Positions 1 through 12,530 are shown, counted from the stretch's first letter. The stretch is 64,000 bases of DNA from Cynocephalus volans (GCF_027409185.1 NC_084461.1:137033501-137097500), one strand, 5' to 3'. A program made the numbers and translations. Notes: generated by a model not told the origin, from the letters alone.

Positions 1-14
1 CCACACAGTACTTT

Positions 15-113
15 GTTCATTTGTTTGTTTGGTAGCTGGGTGGTACAGGGATTGACCTTGACCTTGGTGTTATCAGCACCATGCTCTAACTAACTGAGCT
101 AACTGGACAGCTG
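15..113 (-). mobile_element. t-SINE monomer (tRNA-Ile-derived)
   Basis: Reverse complement of a tRNA-Ile-like unit. It is flanked by a perfect 13-bp target-site duplication CACACAGTACTTT at 2-14 and 114-126. Confidence 0.85.
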
Positions 114-1639
114 CACACAGTACTTTAAACAGGAAAAGTTTAATATAAAGAATTATTCATTATAATGGGATAACAAGGTATCGATTAACCAGAAGTAATG
201 GGAACTCCAAAGAACATAAGAATAGCAGACATAAGGAGCAGCCACTCTCTTTAGGGCTGACATAGAGCACCAGAGGAAGAGCCCCCTGAGGGCTGAGATC
301 CAGATCTTTTTGGAAAAGACATGGCTGCATGCTGCTTTGCCTCCCATGGATTTGTCACCCCTTTTCCCCTGGGTGACAGAGCTGCCAAAGATTACTTGAA
401 GCCCATCTCTTATGAGCAGCGAGAAGCCTCAAAAAGGGGTTAATCTCCCAGAACCCTCAAGAGCGAGTCATTCTTTCCATTTGGGAACCACAAATTGGGG
501 TTCTCTCCCTGCATTTATTCTCCAGACCAGGAAGTTACAGGAAGAGAACATAGGTGGGGTTTTTTCTAAGTACAATTTAACAAGTTTAACAATAGAAGCT
601 GGTAACATGCAATTAAGTCGATCCACTAACAAAAGCTTGATTTTAGCAAACATTCTCTTCTTACAGCAATTTCCCAGTATCTTTACATATTGATCAGTAA
701 CCTGTCTGTCTTTGAGCCAGCAACCTTGCTGTGTTACAATTCTTTATCTTACAACAGAGACTATATAGCCTGGGGGAAATTTCCTGTCCTTTGCAAGGTC
801 AATATTTGAAACTGCAAGGCTTTGGAAAACCAGGCCCTGTGAAATACATTTGTTTTATGCATACTCTACAGCTGCAGCCCACTAAATGGAAAAGAAGTCA
901 CTGTGGTGCCATGCCAAGCTAGTGGAACTTGTTTTCATCCTCTGAAAGTTGCTGGAAATGTGCTCTCTCAGGTGCCAGGGAAAGCCATTCATGGGGAAAC
1001 TTTCACAGGGAAACTAGAGACATTTGCTACAAAATCCTTAAGAGGGATTCTTGGGGAAGCTGCTGGCTTCCAGATGCTGCTGGCCACTGTGCACCACAGA
1101 AGCCCAATGATGGAGAAGCCATTTGTGCTGCAGGAGCTGGGTATGGGAGAAACACACACTGCAGGAACCTGGTGAGCCAGTGCACTATAACCAGGAAGCA
1201 AAAACCCATTCTTACTTCATGTCTCTCTAGCACCCTATACTGATAAAACTGAGCATCCTGCTGGCTGGCAAAGGAAAAAGGTACTTCAAGGGCCCAGATC
1301 AATTTTCGAAGAGCAGGCAAAAAGGGTGAATTTGGAGCTGAGTCAGTAGATCAATAACCAGCACAGGCCATCTTGGACCATCCAGCCCCATGACCCTAGA
1401 TGACACTAGCAGAAGAACTGTGTAGCTGAGCCCAGCCCAAATTGCCAAACCTCAGAATTATGATCACATAAAATGGTTGTTTTTAAGCTCTAAATTTGGC
1501 GGTAGTTTTTTATACAAAATATTGTAACACCAATGTTGCAAGCAAGCTGGACTGTTTTCAATTTCCTGCTCTTGTGACATTGTTTGTGCTGTTCCCTGTG
1601 TCCAAAATTACATTCTTGGTTATCTCTGCCAGATGGACA

Positions 1640-2160
1640 TATTTTCCTGCAACTGATTTTTTTTTTTTAGCCTATAGCACACATGTAGAAAAGTGCACAT
1701 ATCATAAATATAAACTTGATACATTTTTACCAAATGTTTATACTCTTGTAGCCTACAACCAGACACCCCTCATACTCCCTCTTAGCCACTAACCATGCCT
1801 TCAATGGTAAACACCATTCTGACTTCTTATACCATAGGTTAGTTTTGCCTGAATTTGCACTTTATATCAATGGAACATACAGTGTGTTCTCTTTTTTGTT
1901 TGGCTTCTTTGGCTCAATGTTATACTTGTGAGATTCATCCATGGTGCTACATGTAGTTGTAGTTTATTTTCATTGCTGTATATTTTTCAATTTTGTGAAT
2001 ATACCATACCTTATTTATTCATTTTACTGCTACATGTTCAGCTTGATTCCAGTTTGGGGCTTTTATGAAAAGTGTTACTTGCACATGCCTTTTGATATAC
2101 ATATGTATGCAGTCCTGTTGGTTATTTCTAGGAATAGAATGATTGGGTAATGTATCACCC
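1640..2160 (-). mobile_element. Old L1 3' fragment, antisense
   Basis: Features such as ttcattgctgtatattttt and tccagtttggggcttttatg are the reverse complement of L1M-type 3' untranslated sequence. Confidence 0.65.
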
Positions 2161-2189
2161 TCAAAGACATGTATATATATGTATTATTT

Positions 2190-2280
2190 TTTTTCTGTGG
2201 CTGGCCAGGGTGGGGATCTCAACCCTTGACCTTGGTGTTATAACACTGTGCTCTAACCAACTGAGCTAACTGGCCAACCC
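2190..2280 (-). mobile_element. t-SINE monomer
   Basis: Contains the reverse of the unit (gaccttggtgttataacac ... ctgagctaactggcca). No clear duplication was found. Confidence 0.75.
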
Positions 2281-2312
2281 TTCCTCATAGTGTATTACAA
2301 CCCAAAATATAA

Positions 2313-2481
2313 GGGCCAGCCCATGGCTTACTTGGGAGAGTGTGGTGCTGAACACCAAGGCCACAGGTTCGGATGCATATATAGAGATGGCCAGTTAGCT
2401 CATTTGGGAGAGCGTGGTGCTGACAACACCAAGTCAAGGGTTAAGATCTTACTGGTCATCTTTAAAAAAAAAAAAAAAGAT
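2313..2481 (+). mobile_element. t-SINE dimer
   Basis: Two tRNA-like units in tandem, the first ending ggttcgga (B-box-like) and the second ending ggttaagatc, then an A tail. Target-site duplication CCAAAATATAA at 2302-2312 and 2482-2492. Confidence 0.88.
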
Positions 2482-4094
2482 CCAAAATATAAAATGGTAT
2501 GCCTAGATTAATTACAACCCTGTGAAAGGAGAAAAAAACTCATACACTTGTGCATGGAGTAAAAAGATACTAGATGTGAAAAATAAAATGTTGACATGGT
2601 TCATGGGTAAAGAAAATAGAAGTGATTTTTCCTCTTGACAGTCTGTCTCTCCCAATAGTTGTGTAATGGCCATGTATTTCTTTTGTAATCAAAAGAAACA
2701 TTTAATCCTATTGATGTTCAAAGTCTTGCTCAAAGCACTTCCCTCCAAGTAGCCTCAGCATAACCAGATTGCAGTAGCCAGCCAATGTTTTACTCCATTT
2801 GTACACCCCCTAGATCAAAAACACATTCCAGCAGAAGCACAGTACCTTGCCTAGAGAAAGTGCTCTCAACATACCTGATCTTTTCCCTACAACCATAGAT
2901 ACTTTATTAGCAGCTCAAAAGAGCACCCCAACTTGCCATTAAGAGAGATGGGAATCTGAACCCAGATTACTGTCTCCATTTTCAACTTGAAAATACCTGA
3001 TGCTGAAAGAAGTTCAGCAGTAGACCCATTGTCACTCAGCAAATCACTGGTAGAGGCATTCTAAATAGCTCATTCAAAAAAGAGGAATCTGATGCAAACC
3101 ATATGATCTACCAAGTATAGGCGGAACAGAGCAAAGAGGCAGAGGTGAGGATTAAAGAAAAAGCAAAAATTTGGGAATCTCATCTTTGCATCACTGGCCT
3201 TGTAACTCTGAGCAGTTAATTTATCTCTCAACTCCAGTCTTACATCTGTCACACTGGAGGGATGAGAGTGGACTAATTTCCAGGATAGCAAATAGGATTG
3301 ACTCTGATTATTTGCTGGTAGCTATCTAGAGTGCTACATTGAGAAAGATTCTGGGACAAGCTCAAACTTTGTGGGGAAGAGCACCGTGGTTGATTAATCA
3401 TTTTGGCCATGAATGGGGTATTTGAAATTGGTATTATGTTTGTTAGATATTTGTCATTCCTGAACAAACTGCTCTTCAAGATCCTTTCCAGCCCCTATGT
3501 TCAGAGTTCCCAGATTTGGATCTATTCACATGTCTGTTGGACATAATATTCATTTGATAGACAATCTTCTTAATTACAAAGGGGAAGGAATTTTAATTAT
3601 CTTCTAAAACAATAGACTTTGTCTCCAGCAATGGATGTAATATATATTTAAATGATCTGTAAGACTCTGAGAGCTCCTTAGAGATGGAAATGTCTGCATA
3701 CAAAGTGTTAATTACATAATCATAATCATTTGTTTGGGATAAATTATATTATTACAATTACCATATTTGACAGCCTTCCCAGTCTGCACATTGCCCTCCT
3801 CTCAGGTTGAAGTTGATCCTGGGAGGTGGGTATGTCTTCTGGCTGGTTATAGTGGGCAGTGGAGTTCGTATGTAGATAAAGGTTTGAATGTTCTGGTACA
3901 GTCCCAGTCTCCCAGTCCAAGGCTCCCTGGGCTTGTCTCATTCATTAGCTCTGTCTGGATCCACCTGGAAAGTTATGTGGCTTGGGATTTCTGGAATAAG
4001 GTTTACCATTGTCTAATCTTTGAAATAAATATACTACAGCCATCAGGACAATGGTAGGGGTATTGTTTGACCAATTTAAGTAACACATAAACTA

Positions 4095-4178
4095 TATGAG
4101 GGTATTTCAAAAGTTCATGGAAAGATTTGTATTATCTTTTAATTATATTTTTCTATGAACTTTTTGAAGTATCCTTAT
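4095..4178. mobile_element. Small mariner-type MITE
   Basis: About 84 bp made almost wholly of an imperfect hairpin: left arm tgagggtatttcaaaagttc and the inverted right arm gaactttttgaagtatcct, flanked by TA on both sides. Family assignment is inferred from the TA target site and terminal repeats of about 27 bp. Confidence 0.65.
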
Positions 4179-4264
4179 ATGTTCCTGGCTATTGAAGGGA
4201 CCCATGAGCAGGATGACAGGTAAGTATATCATGCTGGCCTAGCAGCATAGCCAGGCTGTCAATA

Positions 4265-4480
4265 ACACCGGTTTTGGAGTCACCCTGCTGTGGATTTGAA
4301 CATAGTTCTGACATTTATAAATGAGTTTTCACAAGTTACTTAGCCTCTGTTTTCTCATCTGCAGAATGGGTTTAATAGTAGTACCTACCACAGAGGGTTA
4401 TTATATGAGATAATTCATGAAAATCACAAGTGCCTTGCCCTACATAGAAAATATAACTATTACTATTATCTTAAAATTAA
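4265..4480 (+). mobile_element. MIR
   Basis: cacaagttacttagcctctg then ctcatctgcagaatgggttt. Confidence 0.8.
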
Positions 4481-4659
4481 TCCTTGCAATGATTTTGAAT
4501 TATATACAAAACAAAACCTCAAAAATATGAATTCAACTTATTCCAATTTTTTAAAAACTTTATGTCAATTTTGTGGACATCAAGACAGAGTCTGGGATAG
4601 GGTGAAGGTTTTTTGTTTTAATAATTAGCAAAATGTTCCCTTTAAAAAAAAGTTAGAGA

Positions 4660-5762
4660 ATACAGATTAGCAAAAAGAACAAAATCAGCACTTAGAAATA
4701 ACCACTGTTAATCATTTTATGTTCTAATGATAATAATTTACATATATTACAATAGAAAAGAACATTTTGACAAAAATAGGATTGTATTGAACTGGCTGTT
4801 TTGTAACCAGCTGTTTTTCAATGAGTAAGGGGGAGGGTCTATAGACAAATGTATTTTTCTGTTGTCTTTTAAATTTTTTAAAAAATTATTGTAGTAAAAG
4901 ACACATATGATTTATCATCTTAACCATTTTTAAGTACACGATCAGTAGTGTTAAGTATATTGACATGGTTGAGAAACAGATCTCCAGAACTTTCTTATCT
5001 TGTACAACTGAAGCCCCTTCCCATTAAAAAAATAACTCCCCTTTTCCCTCTACCTCCAGGCTCAGTAATCACCATTTTACTCTGTTTCTAAGGATTTGAC
5101 TACTTTATATACCTCATGTAAGTGGGATCAAACAGTATTTGTCTTTTTGTGACTGGCTTATTTCACTTAGCATAATGTCCTTAAGGTTTATTCATGTTGT
5201 AGCACATGTTAGAATTTCCCTCCTTTTTATTTTTTTTAAGTCCTTTTTTCTTATTTGCTTTTTCCACTTATTATCTTATTTTGATTTTATTTTGGGTGGC
5301 TGGCCAGTATGGGATCTGAACCCCATAACCTTGGTGTTATAACACCGTGCTCTAACCAACTGAGCTAACAGGCCAGCCAATTTCTTTCCTTTTTAAGGCT
5401 GAGTAGTGTTCCATTGTATGTACACACCACATTTTGTTTAGCCATTTATCCACCAATGGACATTTGGGTTCTTTCCACCTTTTGGCTATTAAAAATAGTG
5501 CCACTATGAACACGGGTGTGCAAGTATCTCTTTAAGACCCTGCTTTCAATTCTTTTGGATATACACCCAGAAGCAGGATTGCTAGATCATACAGCAGTTC
5601 TATTTTTAATCTTTTGAGGAGTCTCCATACTGTTTTTCAAAGCAGATATACCATTATACATTCCCACCAACAGTGCGCAAGAGTTCTAATTTCTCCACAT
5701 CCTAACCAATGCTTGTTATTTTCTGCTTTTTTTTGATAGCACCCACCCTAATGGGTGTGAGG
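4660..5762 (-). mobile_element. Old L1 3' region, antisense, with a t-SINE insertion
   Basis: Reads acttattttgattt-type flanks around cattgtatgtacacaccac, tttgtttagccatttatcca, tacattcccaccaacagtgc and other reversed L1M landmarks in correct order. The t-SINE at 5288-5380 splits it. Confidence 0.8.
5288..5380 (-). mobile_element. t-SINE monomer inserted in an L1
   Basis: Reverse unit from tggctggccag to gctaacaggccagcc. It interrupts the antisense L1 3' region at the point cctttttattttt | cctttttaaggct. Confidence 0.8.
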
Positions 5763-6459
5763 TGAGCAAATGTATTGTTTTAACACAATTCTAGAAGGAA
5801 TGTTTAAAGCACTCAAAAGAACAAATGCTTTTAACAACATAGAAGCATGGATTTTTCCTTTTTATATGTAAACAGCTAATGAGTCGTTCTGAAACTTATC
5901 AAATTTCATCCTGTTAAACGTATTCTGTTTGATATGTGGCTTAGCCTCCCCCACCTCTCCCACTCCACATTTGAGGGTGTTTACTTACCAAAGAGTAATG
6001 ATTAGTTCTGTAATGCTGTAGCAGATCAACCCTGGGTACGTGCTTTTTCCTTCTCAAAGCCCTCTTCTCCAAGCTACTTCCAAATCTCTCTCTTTGATTT
6101 CCTCCTCCTTTTTTTGTCTCCTCCTCCTCCTTCCCCAGTTCCTAATCCTGTTCTTCTTCTTGACTGAGGTGTTCTCTATTCTTCCTGCTTTCCAGCCTGC
6201 TCTAACTCCCTTCCCTTCAGCCTTCCCCTCCAGAGTTTCTGAGCATTCCCCGGCTGGGTCCCAGGAACCCTCAGATCCTTGCCTTCAGCTCCAGGTCATT
6301 GGTAAGTCTCCTCTGGGAACCTGCAATGGGAGGTCCCTTAGGTTCTGTGGGCCTCTCTAAGACAGAGGGAATGGATCAGAGGCATACCACACATACATCT
6401 AAGTTGCACACACTGGGCTCTACAGATATGATGAACACAACCACAATAATGTATATTGT

Positions 6460-6496
6460 GTGTGTGTGTGCATGTGTGCATGCGTGTGTGTATGTC
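6460..6496. repeat. Short interrupted (GT)n
   Basis: GT repeat broken by CA and GC steps (gtgtgtgcatgtgtgcatg), so an old, decayed microsatellite. Confidence 0.85.
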
Positions 6497-6809
6497 TTCA
6501 AGGTGGAATACTAGAAGCTGCCAATCCCTTGGATCCTACATGTGTGTCTCACCACACTGACTGTCACCCTAAGGTAGAGACAGACATTCTTTCTCTCACA
6601 ACCTGAGCCCTACATGCCAGCTAACAGCTTCATCCGGACCCTCTGAAGAAATGGCAGGCTATTGCAACAGTGCCTGCAGAAACATTGCCTGAGGGACTGC
6701 TGGCTCCAACATGACACCTTCGTGAGGACTTTTCTTGAGCCCTTTAGAACATACATCATTTTTGCTGACCTTAGATGCTGAGCCTCTCGTGAGATAGGAC
6801 TTGGCTATA

Positions 6810-6915
6810 CCATTTTACCATTTAAAAAAATGGAGTTAAATTTACAATATACTGTACAGATGTTAAGTGTACAGTTCAATGAGTTTTGACAAATGTAAAC
6901 CCCTAATGACTTACA
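6810..6915 (-). mobile_element. Old L1 3' fragment, antisense
   Basis: gttaagtgtacagttcaatg followed by agttttgacaaatgtaaac is a hallmark of reversed L1M 3' ends. Confidence 0.6.
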
Positions 6916-6974
6916 AGATTTTGATACACAATCAGCTTATTTGGAGAAATTGCAAGATTCCATAGAACTGTTGG

Positions 6975-7115
6975 AGAGAGCATAGAGTTTGTAGTGAGGA
7001 GACTTGGTTACCCATTCAAGCCTTGGTCATTAACCAGCTATGTGGCTTTGAGCAAGTCTCTTTCCCTCTCTGGGCCTCAGTTTCTGATCTGTACAATGAG
7101 AAGGCTGACTCTGGG
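6975..7115 (+). mobile_element. MIR
   Basis: accagctatgtggctttgag then tctctgggcctcagtttctg. Confidence 0.8.
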
Positions 7116-7554
7116 AGCCCCTCCAGCAGTAGGTCCACATGACAGGGCAGGTAACAAACAAAGGTTACATAAGACCTCCTGAAATTATGTAGAGCTACTA
7201 TGTCCCGCTGATTTTGCAAAGTGAATGCACCTCACCTAGATCCTTCTAATCAAATTCCTAGGGAAGAAAATCAGGAGAAATAATAATTATACCAATAGAC
7301 AAAGATGGCAGAAATCAGCTAAAGCAAGCCCTACATCCTGTAGTAATGTCGCTAAATGTTTGTAGTCAAATCCTTCTCAATTTTTTTGCCCTGGTACATA
7401 AATGAAAAGATTCTAAAGAGTAGGCTTTAAATTCACAGCAAGTACCAAAAAGCATGGTTTGTCAAATAGGTTGAAATTAGCTATTTTGCTGCTTGGAAGC
7501 TAGTGTCCTTTGCTAAAAGAGTGAAGGGCTTCTCCAACAAAGCAAGATGAATCT

Positions 7555-7770
7555 CTCACATTTATGTAGCATTTTTCACTTTCTGAAGCCTTCTTGTCCA
7601 TTTCTCATTTGATCTACACATCAGTCCCATGACAGGAAGCAAGACAGGGATTATTCTCTCCCCTCTTTTCAGATGAGGATCCTGAAGCTCAAAAGAGTAA
7701 GTGAATGTTCCCACAGTCAACAGCAAGCCACCCCTCTGAATCCCCAGCCCTGTGCTCTTTGAGCTGGGCC
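7555..7770 (-). mobile_element. MIR
   Basis: cttttcagatgaggatcctg then gttcccacagtcaacagcaa. Confidence 0.7.
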
Positions 7771-7867
7771 CCAATGTCTCTTTCAAGAACAAACCAACCA
7801 ACCCAGAAAACCTGAGTTCAAGAGTATCTGAAAACAACAATGACAATAACAACCCTCAGTAGGTGGC

Positions 7868-8100
7868 AGTTAACAATAATAGACATTTGTTACTCTCCCA
7901 CTATGTGTTAACACTATGTATTGGTAATTCTCCCAACAGCCAGTGAGAATTCTCCCTATTTTACAGAAGAGGAAGTGGAGGCACAGAGAGGTTTCATGGC
8001 TTTTTCAAGCTCACACAGCAAGTAGGTTGCAGAGCTGGGATTTCACCCAGGCAGCCTGGCTGGAAGCACAGGCCCTTTACCCGTATGTTACACTGCCTCA
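7868..8100 (-). mobile_element. MIR, near full length
   Basis: ttttacagaagaggaagtgg then cacacagcaagtaggttgca. Confidence 0.85.
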
Positions 8101-8744
8101 TGTTATATCATGCTGCTGATTAAAGAAATGTCTTAACGAAGGTGTTCATTGGCAAGATGAGCAGCCTCGAAAGGTAGTGTGGCCCCTGTTTGGAGCACTT
8201 CAAGTGGAATCTAGATGGAGGAATGTTTAAGAGGGCAGTTAGGTTTAAGGCAGAGGGCTGGGCTGAGCATCCTGGAAGGTCCTTTCTAATCCAGAGATTA
8301 CAGGATTTGGTGAAATCTCTTGAAGATTCCAGCCTTTCAGCTCAGGACAGTGACAAGTCCTCTTGGCCGTTGGGATTCCACATTGAACATGCTTTCCCAG
8401 CCCGCCCTGCCTGCTCACCATCCTCTCCTCGCAGCACTGGGATCAGTGAGCTGGGAGAACAGGTGGCTGTGCATGGATCATCCTGGAAATCTGACAGCAT
8501 GATCCCCCAGTCCGGAGACCAGGGAGGAGGGACAGCAGAACACTAAATTACAGGGTGTTTGCTGCCTGATTAAATCAGTGCACCATGTGCAGCACTGCAG
8601 AGACACAACACACCGGGCTTGCTCCTGGGCCTGAGGCCCAGATATTAGTCACAAAGCTGCAGTCAGAGTACCAAAGGCTCTCAGCAGCACCCCACTCAAC
8701 CACTTCATTTCACACATGGGGATACAGAGGCCTCCCAGCATTCA

Positions 8745-9250
8745 TTCACAGATATTGAGTGCCTGCTGTGCCAAGCACTGTGCTTGGCACTGGGGATACT
8801 AAAGGTGAATAAAATAGCTACGAGCTCCTATCTCACGGAGCTTACACATTAGAGAAGGCTATGGGCAAAAAGCAGGTAAACACACAAAATCAAAGATTGT
8901 GATCTGTGCTATGAAGAACATGAAGCACTCCAGCCAGTTGATCAAAGGAGGTCTCTCTGGGAAGCGGCTATTTAAGCGGAGGCTTGAAAGATGAGAAGTG
9001 TATGGTGTTTGTGGGGAGTGGGGTGGGGAGCAGGAATGCAGTGGGAATGGATGCCCTAGGGTCCCCCAGGCTGGGATGAGCTTCCATGTGTTTGAGGGGC
9101 TGGCACATGGCGAGGGCAGGGAGGAGGAAGTCAGAAGGTAGATAGGGTCTGGAGTACACAGGGTCTTGTGTGCCATGGTGAGAGGTCTGGAGTTTATTCT
9201 TGTAACAGGAAGTTATTGGAGGGATTTTTGCAAGAGAGTGGCAGACATGC
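8745..9250 (+). repeat. Ancient dispersed repeat, class unassigned
   Basis: Pattern: cactgtgcttggcactgggg, later tatgaagaacatgaagcact, later ggaagttattggaggg, gagagtggcagacatgct. A diverged copy with the same order of landmarks lies at 27250-27715. Probably an L2/L3-age mammalian repeat. Confidence 0.45.
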
Positions 9251-9337
9251 TATAACATTACCTGCTTTTCCCAGGTGAAAGGCTCCCTGGGAGCCCTGTC
9301 ACCCTGGAGGTTCACAGAAAACACACCAGGCAATGCT

Positions 9338-9480
9338 TTTTTTTTTTTTTTTTTTTTTTTCGTGACCGGCGCTCAGCCAGGGAGTGCACCGGTCATTCTT
9401 ATATAGGATCCGAACCCGCGGCGGGAGCGTCGCCGCGCTGCTAGCGCAGCACGCTACCGAGTGCGCCACGGGCTCAGCCC
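9338..9480 (-). mobile_element. t-SINE, GC-rich subtype
   Basis: Young copy with a poly-T (reversed A) tail and a perfect 16-bp duplication CACACCAGGCAATGCT at 9322-9337 and 9481-9496. It has the same GC-rich first unit and shortened second unit as the copy at 27727. Confidence 0.9.
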
Positions 9481-9849
9481 CACACCAGGCAATGCTACCA
9501 TGCAAAAGGAGCCCTGCTTTTCCTTGTCTTTATCCAGTGATCCCTATGCACTTTACCCACATTAGGTAATTAGGCCACATATGTTCATTTAAAGTTCCTT
9601 TCTCCTACCATGTGTCTCAAATAGACCCAGAGGGCCAAGTGCTGTGGGACCCTTTGGGACTAGAGATCCAAATGCTGTGGGAATTGGCAAACCTCTCTGA
9701 TCAGTGGCTGTCGCTGGGACAGATAATCAGGGAGCCCCATCAGCTTGCCACAGCTTTTCCCCATCTCACTGCTATGATCAGAATTTATCCTTTTTGCCAG
9801 ACAGGCAGGAAATGTTAGAAACTGCTAGGATGGGAGGAAAGTCCGGAAC

Positions 9850-9965
9850 ATCAGATTTTTAGAAATAGGAAAACTGAGGTCTAATGGGACTTTTCTATGC
9901 CCCCTAGGAAGTAGCAGCAGAGCTAGAACTGGAAGGCAGACCTCTTCCTACATTCTACTGCCCCA
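9850..9965 (-). mobile_element. MIR fragment
   Basis: aataggaaaactgaggtcta then gcagagctagaactggaagg. Confidence 0.6.
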
Positions 9966-9999
9966 GCAGAAAGGGATACAACAACGTGACAGCCCTGAG

Positions 10000-10253
10000 C
10001 CAGTGTTTCTTAAAGGGGGTTCTGTGGAACAACAGACTCAGGAGACTTGTTCTGTATCAGGGAGTTTGGGAAATGCTGCAATCACTACCTCCTTAGAGAT
10101 GCACCGTGAATGTTAAAGGCCCTAAGAAGTCCTACAGCAAAACATTTAACATTGCTTAAACCAGTTTCTCCAAATGATTTGATGAGGGAATAAATCTTGG
10201 TATATATTTATTCACATTCTGAGGAATACTCCTTGGGAAGTGCCATCCTCAGC
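10000..10253. mobile_element. Possible hAT-type fragment
   Basis: Starts cagtgtttcttaaagggg and ends near ttgggaagtgccatcc, a loose inverted pair. Identity unproven. Confidence 0.3.
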
Positions 10254-10273
10254 AAAAAAAAAAAAAAAAAAAA
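10254..10273. repeat. Poly(A) run
   Basis: About 20 A after cctcagc, at the end of the hAT-like stretch 10,000-10,253. Confidence 0.75.
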
Positions 10274-10329
10274 TCCCCTAACCACAACCCCCAGCTCATG
10301 GTAATGGCATAATGTTAGCTATTGCCATT

Positions 10330-10790
10330 ATCATTGAGGGCAGGGGCCATAGTTCCTACTTTGGCTCATGTGATTGCGCCTCCCTCCAAGTGCCTTGCAC
10401 AGTGCTCAGTCCTCAGGGATAATGACACAGATCAATTACTCAGTCAACAAACACTGGCAATTTGTGTTGACTTTGAATCTCCTGAGTCACATGGCCTTGC
10501 CTGAGATAAAGGGCAGCTCATTTCTTTCCTCTCTTCTACCAAGTAAAAGGCCTTGGGAAGCCTTGGCAGGGAAGTTCATAAACATCCCTGAAGGTCACCA
10601 AATGCTAAAGCAAACTGCCCTATCCTGCCTTTTAAAAACATCTGCACAAATCCTACTCTCCAGTTTCAAGTCCTAACTCAAGTCTAGCCTCCTCCAAGAA
10701 GGCTTCCCTGACTCTTTTCTGTTCTTCTCACCTTTGGTTCTCTCTTCCCCCTCTTTAGATTTCTAAACTTGTCAGTACCATGTATTTAGT
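10330..10790 (+). mobile_element. L2-like fragments
   Basis: gagggcaggggccatagttc and ccaagtgccttgcacagtgc, then aagaaggcttccctgactct, typical of L2 3' regions. Confidence 0.5.
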
Positions 10791-11049
10791 GACTGGCATG
10801 GCATCAATCTGTGCAAGGATCTAAATTACAGTAGTTGGATGGGAGTAACACCAGAGGAGGAGCAGATCGTGAGGTTCAGGAGTGTGTGCTGGGTCTGTCT
10901 AATCACATTTAAATTCAGTTAAAAAGAATATTGTGTAGGCCAAACAAAACATGCCTGTGGGCTGAAATTGGCCAGAGGATTGACAATTGCAACAGCCAGT
11001 GTGTTATCTGTGTGGAGAGGGTCGGGGGAGGATAGAGCACTGGAACCTT

Positions 11050-11170
11050 TAGAAGTCCTGGAGCCACCACCAATTAGCAGCATGACTTCGGATAAAAAAC
11101 TCCATCTTTCTGAGCCTCAGCATCCTCATCTATAAAATGGGGTAACACTCATTCTGCCTTCTTTGTGGGA
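11050..11170 (+). mobile_element. MIR fragment
   Basis: ctgagcctcagcatcctcat then ctataaaatggggtaacact. Confidence 0.75.
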
Positions 11171-11221
11171 TTCGAAGAATGCTTCTCTTGACTCTTGACT
11201 CCACTACCCCCTTTATGATCA

Positions 11222-11425
11222 AAGCAACCATTTATTCAGTACTTAATGGTATGTCAGGCACTGTTTAAACCCTTTGAGTATATTAACTCACTTACTCCTT
11301 ACAATAACCCTCAGGGGCAGGTGCTGTTACCATCCCCATTATACAGATGAGAAAACTGAGGCAGAGAGAGGTGAAGGAATTTGCCTAAGGTTCCAGAGTT
11401 GGTATATGACAGAGCTGGGACTGTG
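11222..11425 (-). mobile_element. MIR
   Basis: ttatacagatgagaaaactg then ttgcctaaggttccagagtt; adjacent to a second MIR in the same orientation. Confidence 0.85.
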
Positions 11426-11439
11426 AAACATTTTCACGA

Positions 11440-11635
11440 ATATTGGCTCATTTAATCTCAAAGGCATAATAAATTTTATCAGGCAAGAACTTCACTTTTC
11501 ACCATTTTATAGATGGAGACCCTGAAGCTCAGAGAAGAAAAGTAACTTGCCTGAGATCACACAGGAAGTGCGCAAAGCTGGGCCTAAACCCAACTCTTCT
11601 GACCCCAAGCCCTTTGCCCTTTTTTCTGTACCACA
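11440..11635 (-). mobile_element. MIR
   Basis: cattttatagatggagaccc then ttgcctgagatcacacagga. Confidence 0.8.
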
Positions 11636-12199
11636 GGTAAAGAACAGGCAAGTGGTCTGTGAAGAGAACCATGTGCTGGTGCAAGGAGTTTTGTTCCCCA
11701 GGGTAGGGATTATGTATTGCCCTTTATTGTTTCCATTGCAGTCCCTAGGGCAGGGCCCTTCTGTCCCAGAGGTCAGTGCCCACGTTTTACTGAGTGGCAA
11801 TTCTATTGGCCAATCTCATCCTGTGACTAGTTATAGCTATGTTGCAAGGGAAATTGCCTCCTTCCTTAATTTTGGCTGCTGATTTCCACTTGTCCCCATG
11901 AAGTTGGATGTTTCCTGATCCTGGAATGGTTAAACACGGTTACCTGAGTTTGCCCAACAGTGGGGTTTTTGCATTTTCTATGTGTACTACTATGTCTCTT
12001 GTGGTGTGGCATAGGGGGGTCTGGAATGGGAGGGGTGAAATCTGTTCTCTGATCTTGATTCTGCTGCCCTGGCATCCTGGTGCAAGTCACTTAACTTCTG
12101 TGGGCCTCAGTTCTCAGTTGTCAATTGTGGATGATCATGTCTGTCCTGTCTCCAGGAAAGCCCTTTGGAGAATACACAGTGTGATACAAATAGAAGGTG

Positions 12200-12530
12200 G
12201 GTCACTGTAATGACATGCCTTATATTATAGTATAACAGACTATATGAAGAGAATTTACAATGATTTGGGGATAGCACTCATAATATAGATTTAAGGAGGA
12301 AAAAAAGCAAGAAACAAAACTGCTGTATGTGCAATATGATTTCTATTATGTAAAATATACATAGAAAAAAGACTAGAAGAAAATATACTAACATATTGCT
12401 GTGATTACCTCTAGGTTATGGACTTATATCTTATATGTGGGTTTTGCTTTGCTATACTTAAAAATTTTTTTTCTGTTTGCTAAAGTTGGCACATTTTATT
12501 TTTTAATTATATTTTATCATTAAAAATATG
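12200..12530 (+). mobile_element. Old L1 3' end
   Basis: Includes aaaaaagactagaagaaaat and tgattacctctaggttatgg, then a T-rich run, in the order of L1M 3' UTRs. Confidence 0.6.
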
